A stretch of DNA of 64,000 nucleotides from Trema orientale (GCA_002914845.1 JXTC01000312.1:254930-318929), one strand, 5' to 3'; shown: positions 24,801 through 36,950, counted from the stretch's first letter. Translations and numbers: made by a program. Notes: generated by a model from the letters alone, not told the origin.

Positions 24801-25202
24801 CTCAGTGAAATTTGGAGTTTTCGTTCGACCAAAAGGAGAAGAGCGATTAACCGATTCTTCGATTTTTTTTTTAAAGATAAGGAACGAGCGAAATTAAGGA
24901 GAGAGGAGTGGCCTGGGATTTTACTCCTTTCATACCATGTAGAAATTGAGTACGAAAATATTTTTGACTCAGAATTAGAATAATGAATTTTGGCTCATTA
25001 TTCTCATTGATTGTATGGATATTTATATAAGTTACAGGAAAGAGTAATCCTTTAAAATATTCTAAGAGATAATTCAGTTACTCAAAATATAAAATACAAA
25101 ATAAATAAATAAATACATAAATAAAAAATATTCTAAAATAAGTAATTAGATAATTCATAATAATAATTAATAAATAATAATTATTAAAAATTATATCCAA
25201 TA
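21815..25202 (-). mobile_element. Small non-autonomous LTR retrotransposon (TRIM/LARD-like), with another LTR nested inside
   Basis: Two direct repeats of about 250-265 bp (21815-22064 and 24938-25202) share tgtagaaattgagt, agaattagaataatgaattt, 'tatttatataagttac', 'aaaatataaaatacaaaata' and the AT-rich end. On the minus strand the upper repeat is followed at once by tggtatgaaagg, like the initiator-Met primer-binding site, and the lower repeat is preceded by the purine tract cttgcggggaca. So the upper copy is the 5' LTR. No gag or pol is recognisable in the roughly 1.2 kb of internal DNA, so the element is non-autonomous. It is a fossil and clear target duplications do not survive. Confidence 0.7.
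22735..24402 (-). mobile_element. Solo LTR of a Copia retrotransposon, nested inside the 21.8-25.2 kb element
   Basis: Read on the minus strand, this 1668-bp unit begins TGTTGGGAATATGTCC and ends TTTCCATCA. It matches the plus-strand solo LTR at 9263-10907 along most of its length (for example 'aacaatttttatcggatt', 'aataaagaatt' and 'taattccgctgc'). Flanks are gagag (22730-22734) and aagag (24403-24407), a 5-bp target duplication with one change. It is visibly diverged from the other copy, so this is a separate and not very recent insertion. Confidence 0.82.
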
Positions 25203-25204
25203 AT

Positions 25205-25425
25205 ATATATATATAGGGCTCCATTCTAGTAAGTATTTTTTTAACATATCATTTTACCCTTTATTATGTACGTTTTCCATGATAAAAGTATAGAGAAAAA
25301 GACCATTAAATAATATGCATTTATTGTTATTATTTTTTTTCAACTACTCAAATCATTATATCTAATGGATAATGATCTATATATATATAAGAAAAAAAAG
25401 TACCTATTAGATAATTATCTATATA
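25205..25425. mobile_element. MITE, copy B
   Basis: It shares the interior word order of copy A (13236-13470): 'catgataaaa', 'agagaaaaagaccattaaataat', 'tatttattgttattattttt', 'caactactcaaatcatta'. Its end reads aaaaaaaagtacctatta. Non-coding. Confidence 0.5.
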
Positions 25426-25435
25426 TATATATATA

Positions 25436-25695
25436 CATATGGACACAACAATCAAGTAGGTTTTTTTTTTGCCCCTAGCCATATACTGTTTAGCCAAATT
25501 AAAATTAATCATGCATGTCTTTTCATAGTAAAAGGTGTAGAGAGAGAAAAATATTAAATAATGTATATTTATTTTTATTTTTTTTAACTACTTAAATCAT
25601 AATAGCCTTTAGATAATATTATCAAACGACTAAAAAAAAAATCCATGGATAGGTAAAAATTAAAAAAAAAAAAACTACTGTATTATGGCCATATA
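25436..25695. mobile_element. MITE, copy C
   Basis: Third member of the family, adjacent to copy B: 'gtcttttcatagtaaaa', 'agagagagaaaaatattaaa', 'aactacttaaatcataatag' and an A-rich end with 'ggataggtaaaaa'. Adjacency to copy B suggests either tandem duplication or a preferred target. Confidence 0.5.
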
Positions 25696-26353
25696 TATGA
25701 GTTAATAATAGTAATGACCCTGAATTATACTCATTAACCACTTTGGTGCTCGAACTTTTAATTTACATAATAATGACCCACGAATTATGTAATTATTGCA
25801 ACAATAACCCTCACAAACTGTTAAATGTTTAACATAAATAAGTTATTACAAAGCACACAATTTAATAACTATAATCAGGAATGAGGCTTTGAAATTTCAG
25901 CTCTTACTTACACGGTATTTGTAAGTAAATTTCAGCTCTGGACACACAAAGCATCTAGATCAATTAATGGCCTATAGCTTCTTAGAAATCTAATTGTAAC
26001 AACTTTTCAAAACATAATTTTTTTTTTTAATAATGTTATCTTCTAAAAGTTAGAAACATTCTCTATAGTTTCAACTCCAATAATTTTGATTATATGTGTG
26101 GATTTGAGGAGATTTGATAGTATTATATAAGTATAAAAGATTTTTGAAATTAGTTAAAAAGTGCGGGTTTGTTTTGAAAGAAAAAATGAATGTGGTATTT
26201 GTTTTTTGAGATACTATCCTATAAAATTAAGGAAATATCTTCTTGAATAACATGGATTTAAGAAATCTTTTAATGCTCAAAAGTCCTTTTTAGGATTTTT
26301 AGTAATTTTTTTTTAAATAAAATGTCCTTTTTAAGAAATATTATATGGACTCA
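25696..26353. other. Intergenic sequence
   Basis: Nothing I can support. AT-rich, with no domain-bearing frame. Confidence 0.4.
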
Positions 26354-27077
<724 letters not shown>

Positions 27078-28735
27078 GGAAATTGACGTTGCTAGTTCAT
27101 TTTTTTAGTAAGTTGACTTTTTTAGTTATTTTTTAAAAATGACTTTTTTAGTGCAAAAAATGACTTTTTTAGTCTCTTTTGGAGAGAGGAAAAATCATCA
27201 TTCCAAAATTACCCTTTTGTCATGGTACGCTTTGTTACTGGTAGTCACAAGTTTGTGACTGAGGGTCACATTTAATTTTACATTATTATGAATATTGTGA
27301 GTTTTCAAGACATGTGCAGTGTCATAATTTTGTGACTAATTGTCACAATATTTTCGTTACTGTTTGTCACAATTTTGTGACAAATAATTACATCTCATTT
27401 TACGTCGTTACAAATATTGTCACAAATTTTACACATGGTCACAATTTTGTGACTCCAAGTTACAGCGTGTTTTGTATCATTACAAACATTATCAGATATT
27501 GTTATTGTGATTTGTACAATATTTACATTTTACCTTGATTTGTGAGTCCAAGTCACAATATTTATGCCAACCTTACAAAAGGAAGATAAATATTCCTATT
27601 ATCCAACAATTTTCTGTCATGTTATCCTAATTTGTGACTATTAGTCACAATATTTGTACCTATCTTTTTTTTTTTTTTTGAACATATTGGATAACAATGT
27701 GCTTATCTTACAAAAATAAAATATATTTTCATATTGGATAACAATGGCTTTATGACATTTTTCACAGTTCTAAAAGAAACATGATCGGATTTGTGACTAT
27801 AAGTCACAAAATTTGTGACAATTATACATTCTTTAACAAATCTAAATTGCATCTCTCCACAAAACTCAGAAATAAAAATTAAGTTCTTGAATACCTACAA
27901 GGTGTAAAACCCAGGGCAAATGAATAACATTCCAAAAGTTTCCAAAAACTAGAAAAACGGGGTAAAACAATTGTTACCAATGATTTATTTTACATCATTA
28001 CGAATATTATAGTCACAAATTTTACTCATGGTCATAATTTTGTGACTCATGGTCACAGTGTCATAAAATTTCTCAGAGGAATTTTCACAAACACTCAAGC
28101 TGCAAAATTTTTTAACAGAAAGTAAAGGAAAACCTGGTGAAGATGGTGAAGACATGCACATAGGAAGGAAGTGGGTAGCGGTTGGATTGAGGAGTGGAGG
28201 ATGCGATGAACATAGATCTGGAGTGAGACATAATGGGTAATCAGGTTCAAAGGAGAACAATGTCGCACTCAGATTTGGAGTGCAAGGTGAACCCCGATGT
28301 AGTCTAAAGTTGAAGACAAAATTTTTCTTTGCTAGAGCTGGTCAGATCAGAGAATATGGTGGTCAGTGGTGGTGAGAATGGGCTGAGGAAGAAGAAGAAA
28401 AAGAAGAAGAAGAAGAAGAAGAAGGATTGTAGAGTTTGTTTTAGACCTGCTCGCCAAAGATGTAGATTCCAAAGGCGACGAAAGCTATGTCGAGGTCAGG
28501 AGTGGCATGACGAAACTGATTCGAAAACATGGGGTACTACTGCTCCTCTCTCTCTCTCTCTCTCTCTTTCGATTGGGTTCTCTCTTCTTTGAATAAAGAA
28601 GAAAAATAGAGATCAAAAGCTCTGGAGGGGCATTTTAGACTTTTAGCTCAGTAGAGTGTATTAAAAATGTTATTTTGAAAAACAGGAGTAAAAAAGTCAT
28701 TTTGTCATAAAAATAAACTAGCAGCGTCAATTTTC
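27078..28735. mobile_element. Mutator-like non-autonomous element with 9-bp target duplication and GTCACAA/TTGTGAC arrays
   Basis: The left end reads gggaaattgacgttgctagt and the reverse complement of the right end ggaaaattgacgctgctagt. The similarity continues inward for 60 bp or more (tgacttttttag repeats). Flanks are aaaatttaa and aaaattcaa, a 9-bp duplication with one change, typical of Mutator. The interior (27220-28060) is packed with gtcacaa, ttgtgac and gtcacaaattttgtgac words. The 28040-28620 part has an (AAG)n run (28386-28424) and a (CT)n run (about 28548-28567). No transposase is present. The 87-residue Lys-rich frame at 28329-28592 is the translated microsatellite. Confidence 0.75.
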
Positions 28736-29837
28736 CAAAATTCAATTTGATGAAAATTGTCCATCAAGCTTAATTAGGTCCAATCGAGATACTCGATTGG
28801 GTCAAATTGAGCATCTTGATTAAAAATCTACTAGTCTCAAATGGACCTACTTGATGGACCTTCCAGCTGCTATGTAGCCGAAAAGAAAAAATTTATAACA
28901 AGTCTTTTTTTGCTTGAAAAATTTATAACAAGCCTAAGTGACATTGTAGTCTATCTCTCTAAAACACCCAAGAACTTATAAATTTTTATGACTTAAAGAG
29001 AAAACATCATAAAATGACCTTGTATTTTATAATTTTTTACAAAATTGCATGTGTTTTAAGAAATATGGGAAAGCCCTTAAAATTTGATTTTTTTTTTTAA
29101 TTACAAAAAGCCTTATAATTTGACGATTTTCAAAATTCGACATTCTCATATCATTAAAATTAGGAAAATTAATGAAAATGACAAAATTATCGTTTGTAAA
29201 TATTAGATTTAGACTTAAAATAAATTTAAAAACGGCCTATGTTAATTTCTAAATAATATTTCGATTTTTCATCTATAACCTCGTAAGTAATAAATAGTTT
29301 CTAAATAATTATCTATTTATCCAAACATAGAATAAAAATATTGTATAAACCTAAATCTACAATTTACTTAGGCTAATTTTGTCGTTTATTATCGATTTTT
29401 CTAATTTAGTTTATATGAGAAGTTGGATTTCAAAAAAGACAATATTAGGATCCCCACCTAGTTTACTATTGCAAATGAGTTGTCACAATTCAACCGTTAA
29501 ATTTAAATTTACCATAAATAGATTGAATGCTATTCATTATTTGTATGATGACAAATTATATGTCATATCAAGTTGTATTAAAAAGGAATATGAGGTCGAA
29601 TGTTAAGTATTAATTTTTCAAAAATAGTCAAATTAAATGGCCATGACTTTTTGTAATAAAAATCAAATTCAAGAGTGGCTTTTTATTTATTTATTTTTTA
29701 ATTCAAAACAAAACGATTTCATAAAAAAATTCTCAGAACAAAGGAATTTCGTAAAAAAACAAAAGTTGAAATACAAATGTCTTCTTTGACTCAAAAATAA
29801 AAAAGATAGCTAATGATAAGAAAATGATGGGTGCCCA
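28736..29837. other. AT-rich intergenic sequence
   Basis: No gene supported. Frame 29379-29606 shows no family signature. Confidence 0.4.
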
Positions 29838-29984
29838 TTGGGGCTAGCTTAGTGAGTGGTATAGGATGAAGATTAGGTACTCGGTCGGGATTTGGGAGTT
29901 CAATTCCGAGAGTATATGAGTTATTTTCTTTTCTTTGAAATAAATAAAGATAGTTAATTAAGTCCTATTTTAAAAAAAAAAAAA
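29838..29984 (+). mobile_element. tRNA-derived SINE with poly(A) tail
   Basis: An A-box-like word (tagcttagtgagtgg, 29847) and a B-box word (gagttcaattcc, about 29909) stand at tRNA-like spacing, followed by a short body and a run of 13 A ending near 29984. The flanks share agaaaa, but a full target duplication could not be confirmed. Confidence 0.6.
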
Positions 29985-31326
29985 TAGAAAACGGGTATGA
30001 CTTGGACGCAAAGAAAGAATACTTCTGTACCAATCTACGAAACAGGTAAAATTTTAGGGACATTAATAAATGATACGTTCCAAAGTAAAAAAATACGAAA
30101 AAGAAAAAAAAAAAAGCGGCAGTTTCAGCTCTTCGGAATAGCTTGCCGAAATTTTTGCATTTTCTCCACGGGTAGATATTTATTTTTCTCTCCTTTCACA
30201 GAAAAGTGAATTTAATTTTTTTTTTCCTGAAAATTTTCCTGGAAAAGCTAGGAAAATGATGAAAAGTGAAATTTTCTTAGTCGCAATTGGTTTCGAATTG
30301 ACCGATCTACGCTACTAAGGATTAACTTCTTCCTGTAGTTTGCAAAATTTTTCTGCTTGAGCCGATCTACACTTTGCTATTTGTTTTTAATCCTCGTTAC
30401 ATATTTGTTTAATCGTCTTCGCCTTAAAAGATTTGGATTTAATAGGGTTTTATTCTGCTGTTAAATCTTAAGCCCCTTTAGCTTGGGGCATATTTAATTA
30501 TGTGTAATGAAAAGAATTGCAGGAATGCTGTGCGAGAATTTACTAAAATTAAGGAAAGTTATTCCCTTATTCTCATCTTATTATTACGAATTAGTAAACA
30601 TGACCTAAGTTTTTTTGATAATTACGAATTAGTAAACATGACCTAAGTTTTTTGATAATTAAACATGACCTAAGTTACTGTCTGATTATGTTGGTGATTT
30701 TGATTATCAAGTCATTATAAGAGCTCTAATTAATTTCATTTTTATTAAAGTACGTTTTTGAAGATTTTTATCGTATTGTAGGGATGTAATTATTCGACAG
30801 TGATACGTATTCTAGTGATTGATATAATTTCTTGAATCTAATTTTTCATGTCTATATCGGTTCATTAGATATCTGATTTCTGAAGTATATAATTCTCTGT
30901 TTCTTTTATGTTACTGACGTGGGGCACTGGGCTTGGTATTGGTGCCCACATATATATATATATATATAATATGATTATGATCGGTTTTTTCTTTTGGTTT
31001 GATGGAGATGAATCAGATGATTATGGTTTTGATACACGTTTCTTAGCATTTATTACTGTTTTTTCTCGGCTTTGAGTGTATGCATACTATACGGTACCCT
31101 TTTGAACTTATCTTAAGGATTTCGGATATGCTACCTATTCCATTTGCATTTTCTGAAAATTACGTTTGTTTCTTAATTCATTCTTTGATGTCATACTGTC
31201 ATTATTTATGGGGATGAGGTCTGGTCGCACCGAGTAATTTCTAATTTAATGGGGTATCTATAGGAATTAATCATTTTCGGTTCTTTGACATAATCAGTGT
31301 TAACATTCATCTGCTGTTTAATGTAG
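29985..31326. other. Intergenic or intronic sequence upstream of the IPP-2 pseudogene
   Basis: No first exon (RVxW...GEIEANKPVRQKI type) of the phosphatase-inhibitor gene could be found here. A tandem repeat lies at 30582-30676. There is a (TA)n run at about 30950-30966. Confidence 0.4.
30582..30676. repeat. Tandem repeat, about 2.3 copies of a ~43-bp unit
   Basis: The word 'attagtaaacatgacctaag' appears twice (about 30592 and 30635), and a third partial copy (aattaaacatgacctaagtt) follows. Confidence 0.85.
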
Positions 31327-32409
31327 GATCTCTATCTCCTATACGAAATTATTTCAATGATGGTACTGCTGATGCCGCGAATGCGGAAGCCATATGAACT
31401 GCCTTGACCGATGTGGCATCATCAAGTGAAAAGAATACCCGGACATCCGGGGGCTGGACATCATCTGAGGACAAGGCAGCGACTATGCAGCAAGATGATG
31501 AAGGTCTTTTTACCCATTATTTTCCACTGCATTATATTCATACTGCGCTTCTTACAACCTCTTGTTCTATGCAATTTTGTTTTTCTACTGGTTTAATTAA
31601 ACATTGGCTTTTTAGTTCTTTCATTGATAAGTTTGATGATTTGAACTTCAAAGCAAATTTAATGATCATGTATAAGTAAAACCAGATTTTGTTTCTCTGC
31701 ACATTTCCTATTTTCATAGAGATCACTCTCAATGTGGACAGTCCTTTCTTTACATTTGTTGTTATAATTTTTCTGCTAAACTATGGTCTGTAAATTTGCC
31801 AATACCAATACTGTGGCTTGAAATAAAAATGTGCACAAAGAAAAGATTGGTTCCATTAACAGTTGCATTTAGTTACGTCATTGTTACATGAAATGAAAAT
31901 GGGCATAAAGAAAAGATTAATTGTATTAGCAGTTGCATTTAGTTACGTCTTTTTGCACTCTTGTTAGACGTGTGTGGTAACTTCTATCCTCAAGTTTTCC
32001 TTTTCTTTATTTTACTCATCTCCTTTTACTGTACTTGTCAGGAAAATGAGTAGGGTTGTTTTCATCCATCCCCCTCTTTTTCTTTGGATGGAATAAGCTT
32101 TAGATATACAACTCAAACTCCTACACATTTGGTCTCCTTTTTCTGATGGGAATCTGTCTGAAACAGATGGGAACAGTCTTGAGTTTCAGTAAGCACAGAA
32201 AAGCTCATTTTGATGAGTTTTGGAAAGTAAAAGAACTCTAGAGGAAAGGTTCTTTTCTCGAAGATAAAGATGAGGATGAGACTGTTAAGCAAGGGACAAG
32301 TGATATGTCTTCATCATTAAATTCTGGTGTGAAGGATATAGTAATCGATGAAGAAGCTAGTCTCACTTCACCTCAGAAATCCTTTGGAGCTCCAGCTACT
32401 GGGCTTTAG
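31327..32409 (+). pseudogene. Protein phosphatase inhibitor 2 (IPP-2) pseudogene, unprocessed
   Basis: Exon-like block 31327-31503 follows an intact TAG acceptor and reads GSLSPIRNYFND, a stop, TALTDVASSSEKN, then GGWTSSEDKAA and QQDDE, ending at a GT donor (31504). After about 650 bp of intron a second block (about 32160-32409) reads SKHRKAHFDEFWKVKEL, a stop, RKGSFLEDKDEDE and GVKDIVIDEEASLTSPQKS. These are the plant IPP-2 signatures, including the HYDEF-type motif (here HFDEF). Two in-frame stops replace Arg codons, the reading frame shifts just before SKHRK, and the N-terminal exon with the PP1-binding motif is absent. The intron shows it is a DNA duplicate and not a retrocopy. Confidence 0.88.
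31820..31958. repeat. Tandem repeat, two 70-bp copies, in the intron of the IPP-2 pseudogene
   Basis: The blocks starting at 31820 and 31890 share 'gaaat.aaaatg.gca', 'aaagaaaagatt' and 'agttgcatttagttacgtc'. Confidence 0.85.
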
Positions 32410-34849
32410 ATCAAGTAAGCCTGGCAAAGAAATTTTTAACAGAGGATTTTCTATTACAATATGTATGGTTTTGGGGCAGTTTACTCAATGAATGCTCTGT
32501 GTACAAACAATCTTCGTTTTTTTCTCATCTTTATCCTTATAACTTTCCTAAATCAAGCTTTGTAACAAGTAACAACAATGTTTCTTCATACTATTCCATA
32601 TGTTCGGCATTAACCGTCAACCATCGTCCGATAACATGAACATTTTTTTTTTCTTTTTAAATCCATATTAATACCTCAACTATCTGTTAGCATGTGGAGC
32701 TCTTTTATCTGTGGATCCCCATTAGGGGCATATGTGTATATGATAGACTTTAGAATATACTTATATTATTTTTCGATTACATGGATTTTTCCCCCCTTTT
32801 TGATTATAATAAAAATAACATTATTCCCATTGTGTGTGTATTTATCTATATTATTATTATTTTAGAAAACTAGAAATATTGTTAAATTAACGTAGTAATA
32901 AGACCTGTCAGCCTGTAGGAAACTCCATATAGAAAACATTCGCTTGAGGTGAGTTTGTTTAATTTAGTTTTGTACCGTGCTTTTCAAAGGCAAACCGCCT
33001 CTTTTGGACACTTCCAAGATTTTATCCTAATCCGTTTTGATCTTTAGTGGTCCCAAACTAGCGAGGTTCTCATTCAAATCTCTCTTTCTCCTATCTCTCA
33101 TCTACCAAGTGAAATGGATTATTCTGCCACCATGGCTTCCCTTGCCACTCATATCTGCAACAATAATCGTCCATCTTCTCCAAATCCAGTCCCACCCACC
33201 AGTCTTGAACCTCATCGTTGCTGACAACTCAGCCGGATACAGGGTCCTGTGTGAAGCAGGGTCTCGTGCCAGCGCAGACCATGGCGGATGATGATGTGGT
33301 AGTTGCTTCTTAGTCAGTCTTGGCTGCTAGTTCCAAAGCAAACACATGAATAATTCGGTTTGAGTCATCCCCCTATCAACAACGCACGCTACGCAGTTGT
33401 TTCTTGTGCCAATAGGGACGTCAACATTAAGCTCAGCGGAGGACGCTTCCAGTTTCGGGGGATGTGTTAGGCTCAAGGTTCATGGTTGAACTCATTAAAG
33501 CGAGCTAGGAGCCTAGGACCATGCTTGCCACAATGACTCGATCAATGAAGCCACGAGGACTTGTGACCGACTCTGTTTTGGCTCCTTCATGTAAACGACA
33601 CGTTGCTTTGACTTGAGTGCTTTTTGTCCTTCACGTAAACGATATCTACGTTTTCGTAAGAATTCCCTGTTATTAAGCAAGCGACGTGTCTTCCGCGAAT
33701 GTATATGGCTGCAGTTTATTTGTTCCAACGATGTTTCGTTACCAAATCAGGCTGGAATTGTTTATACAAGCGATACGTCGTTTTATCGTAAATGATTGAT
33801 GAGGTGACTGCGCTTCTGTCTGCTGTCTCGTCTTTTTTAACGCAAAATCGTTTCCGTTTGCTTTTATTTACTTTCATGTTTGTTTTCTTGAAAGACTTCC
33901 TCCCTACTTTCAAATAAGTTTCAAACAAAAACATACATATATTGGTATAATTTTTACAAAGGATTTATATGCGTAAGGACTACTGTATGCAGAAAAAGAA
34001 TTCTACTCTAAGATGCGTTTCCGATTTTCATCGCAATTGAGACTTATGTAGGATCTATGGTACACCCCAATAAAATGCGAAAATGCGTCAAACACATACT
34101 TTCCATATATACAAAGAAGAATGTCAGTAGTATTCTTTTTCTCGCAATTTTTTTATACTTATATCTTATTGTTTGATAGGTAAAGTACAATGAAATATCT
34201 CACATTTTAATAATGTAATAATTATTGTTAGAGGACGCATGTTAAATAGTGAAATAAGAGTATAAAACAGAGAGAGAAGAAAAATAGTGTTGCTAATATT
34301 TTTTAGAGGCAAATATGCAGCAAAATATGCCTACACAATTTTATAAGTAAATTATTGGGTAATTTTTTAATGAATTGCATTCGTTATACTCCGTATACTC
34401 AAGTTGATGTCATATTATACTTAAACAACAGGTTCCCAACTTATTTAGGGCCCTAAACGGTATAAAAAAAGTCTTAAAAGAGTTGTTTTAGACATCAGAG
34501 TACTAATTTTCACTTTTTAAGGAGAGCCATTTTTCTTCTGTGGGGTAAGGACAGTCCCACCTCGTATATACCCAAAAGATTACAAGGAAATTATACAAGT
34601 TTCCACAAACTTATTGAGCTGCTAATAATTAAGTCGGCAAGCCAAAGAAGAGATACAGACGAGACACCTTTGCAGTTAGTCAGCACCTGGATCACGAGAC
34701 CTAAATATTCTCAATTGGATCATATGCCGTTAGACTAATTAAAAAGCTTGTTTTTCGTAAAGTTTGCACCCCAGTAAATCCTTAATACACAGGACAAATT
34801 GTAATTTTTCCCCCTAATTATGGGCTTTGTAGACTTTTGCCCCTCAAAC
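32410..34849. other. Intergenic sequence with a less AT-rich island at about 33.0-33.8 kb
   Basis: The island at 33000-33800 has clearly higher GC than its surroundings and several short frames (33037-33291 and others), but I recognise no protein. A plus-strand frame starting at 33115 (MDYSATMASLATHIC) is short and unassigned. About 33985-34150 shows weak inverted ends (gcagaaaaagaattctac and gtagtattctttttctcgc), a possible MITE. Confidence 0.4.
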
Positions 34850-36045
34850 TATTTTTTGCTGCACAAATGCCCCTCTATTATTCATTTTTTGTAAAATTAA
34901 TCCTTCGGTTACATTTCGTATATATATAGACGGATTTTGCTGATGTGGCTATTTTTTATAATTATTTTTATTAATTATTAGAAAAAACAAAAAAACAAAA
35001 AAGTAGCCATTCGAATATCGCAATATTTTAGTAACTCCGTAATACAACGAAGACCCCTGATTGCAAACTGACATTTGAATATATATTTTCCTGCAATCAA
35101 AAGTTAAGAGCCTATTAGGCTTATTAGAAACTATTTACATTCAAACATATAGGAGCAGATCAACCCTAATCGAAAAAAAAAAAATGCATACAAATGTCCA
35201 TAGCAACAAGTTAGTTTGAAAATCAAGAATGCAAAGATAAAATATTGCTAATGAATCAAGAGCAGCTTTGGTTATAAAAATTTCCCAGTTGCTCTAAATC
35301 AAGTATTTTTACTCTAAATCTCTTTTAGGTTTGATCCCTGACGATTCCAAATCAATTTGGTACCACTTACCCATTTCATAAAATAAATAAATAAAAACTC
35401 GCAATATCCTTATCCCGTTTCGTGTTATTACAACTATTTTTTATCCCAAAAAAAAAAAAAAAAATCCAAAACCAAATAGCGATTCTCCAAGAAAAATTAA
35501 ACAAACAAAAATTAAATTTTTCACATCAAAATCGTAACTTTTACCACAAATTAAAATTAAATAAATTTGAAAAATAAAAGTAAGGAAAAAAAAAAAAAGA
35601 AAAGAAAAGAAGATCTGGGAAAAAGAGTAAGCTCATAAACCATTAGAGGATTGGACTGTCTCTTCTTAACAACCTGTAGAATCCTTCATTGTTGGGTTCC
35701 TCAGGTTGTATTTATCTTTTGCCATAGCTGATCTTGTCTGATTTGATTTTGTCGGAATTACCACGGTTGTCTGAAATAGATTTGGCCTGAGGAGAAGATG
35801 GAGAGAACAAGGATGAGGGTTGGACCCTTGATAACAAATTTATCGGGTTAATTTAAGTTCGTGATAATTTTTTTTTTTTTTTTTTTTTTTTGCCTTTTTA
35901 ATGTCTTAATACAAATTAGTAAAAATAATTATAAAAAATCACAACATCCGGAAAATCTGTCTATATATACACGGAATGTAACTCGGAATGTAACTGAAGG
36001 ATTAATTTTACACGGAATGAATAATTTTACAACAAATGCCTTTTT
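34850..36045. mobile_element. TIR element carrying a host gene fragment (Pack-MULE-like)
   Basis: Left arm words (aaatgcccctctattattca, gtaaaattaatccttcggtt, acatttcgtatatatataga, cggatttt) match the reverse complement of right-arm words (aaaatctgtctatatatacac, ggaatgtaactgaaggatta, attttac, gaataattttacaacaaatgcc) over about 90 bp. The left arm extends further out (aatttttccccctaattatgg) than the right, so the right end may be trimmed. The centre carries an N-terminal fragment of a UBC32-type gene (separate entry). I infer a Mutator-like class from the long TIRs and the captured gene. Target duplications were not found. Confidence 0.55.
35641..35725 (-). pseudogene. Captured N-terminal exon of a UBC32/33/34-type ubiquitin-conjugating E2
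   Basis: From an ATG at 35725 the minus strand reads MAKDKYNLRNPTMK. After a two-base loss it continues in another frame as ILQVVKKRQSNPLM. This is the start of the ER-anchored E2 family UBC32-34 (UBE2J), whose consensus begins M-A-(D/E)-(D/E)-(K/R)-YN-x-KNPAVKRILQEVKE. About 100 bp of leader-like sequence upstream (35726-35830) may have been captured with it. Everything after about residue 30, including the catalytic Cys, is missing, so it cannot act as an E2. Confidence 0.8.
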
Positions 36046-36269
36046 TTTGGGGGGTGGGTTGTTGTGTAAAGATAGCGTAAATGCAAGCATGTCGATATGG
36101 GGCACCGGCGATGTGAGTTCCTGAGTAATTTTTTAGTATGAACCTAAAAGCCTTTTAGTCGGACCAAAGCAGACATAGGAAGGAACTGTGTTTTTAATAC
36201 CTTTAGTTTTATTTTGTATCTAATAAGTGTGTGTGTGCGTTTTTTTAATTAAAAAAAAACTATTTCGTA
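36046..36269. other. Spacer
   Basis: Short stretch with a (GT)n-like run (tgtgtgtgtgcgt, 36225-36240). Nothing else recognised. Confidence 0.4.
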
Positions 36270-36273
36270 TTAG

Positions 36274-36768
36274 GTTATTGGAGAGGACTACCTTAGTGGT
36301 AGAGAAGCACTTCATTTTGCAGCTGTCAATGGCCATGTAGTATGTATAGGACTTGTCGTGGCTGGTTTTGTTCCAAGTGCTTGGTATGAATTTCTATCTA
36401 CTCAGATAGATAATGAAAGGCTTTGATGATGCCAATGTTTAGATCAAGCATTACCAAAGCTATGCTACTTGCTTTGTTCCCTTTGCTAGATAGATTTGAA
36501 AGAAAGTTAAATTGAAATCTAAGTAGCTAATGCTATTGAACGTCGATCGCTTCATGCTTGTAAGGTTTTGAAGCAGCCTAGTAAGAAGACACTTTCTTTA
36601 ACATGAAATTCTTACCATGAGCTAGCTGTATAGATGACGGGTACCCTTACTTTTTGCTGATGGAATTACTAAAGTCTTAAAGAGGAGTGATACCACTTTG
36701 TGCAGTTATAGTCACTACAAGATTCTACCGTGCATATCATTTTATCTTTAAATTTTTATTTTTATTTA
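36274..36768 (+). pseudogene. XBAT33 fragment (exon 4 and intron 4), inverted relative to the parent
   Basis: An intact TAG acceptor (36271-36273) precedes an exon-4 copy (36274-36459) that keeps the parent frame for about 50 codons ([18 protein letters not shown]). It then runs into stops (AGG CTT TGA TGA) after a one-base gain. The donor GT is changed to CT. Intron 4 follows (agctaatgctattgaacgtc, 'gcttcatgcttgtaaggtttt', 'gggtacccttac', 'gatggaattactaa') to about 36768. It retains intron sequence and has lost coding capacity. Confidence 0.9.
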
Positions 36769-36950
36769 CCTTGAGCTTGTGCATGCAATTTAGCTATCTT
36801 TACTTGTTATAGTCTTTACTTACATATTTCACTTATTTATTTGAAAAAGTCTACAAAAGTTTTTAAAACTCAATTCACCCCTCCTCTTGGGTTAGCTAAT
36901 CTGGAGCTAACAATGTTTACAAAACTGTAATGAAGATAATAGGAATAAAT

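Noticed and set aside
28329-28592. Lys-rich 87-residue protein
   Set aside because: It is a translated (AAG)n microsatellite followed by a (CT)n run inside a non-autonomous transposon.
33513-33934. Overlapping basic frames of 60-72 residues on both strands
   Set aside because: No family signature, and equal openness on both strands suggests composition only.
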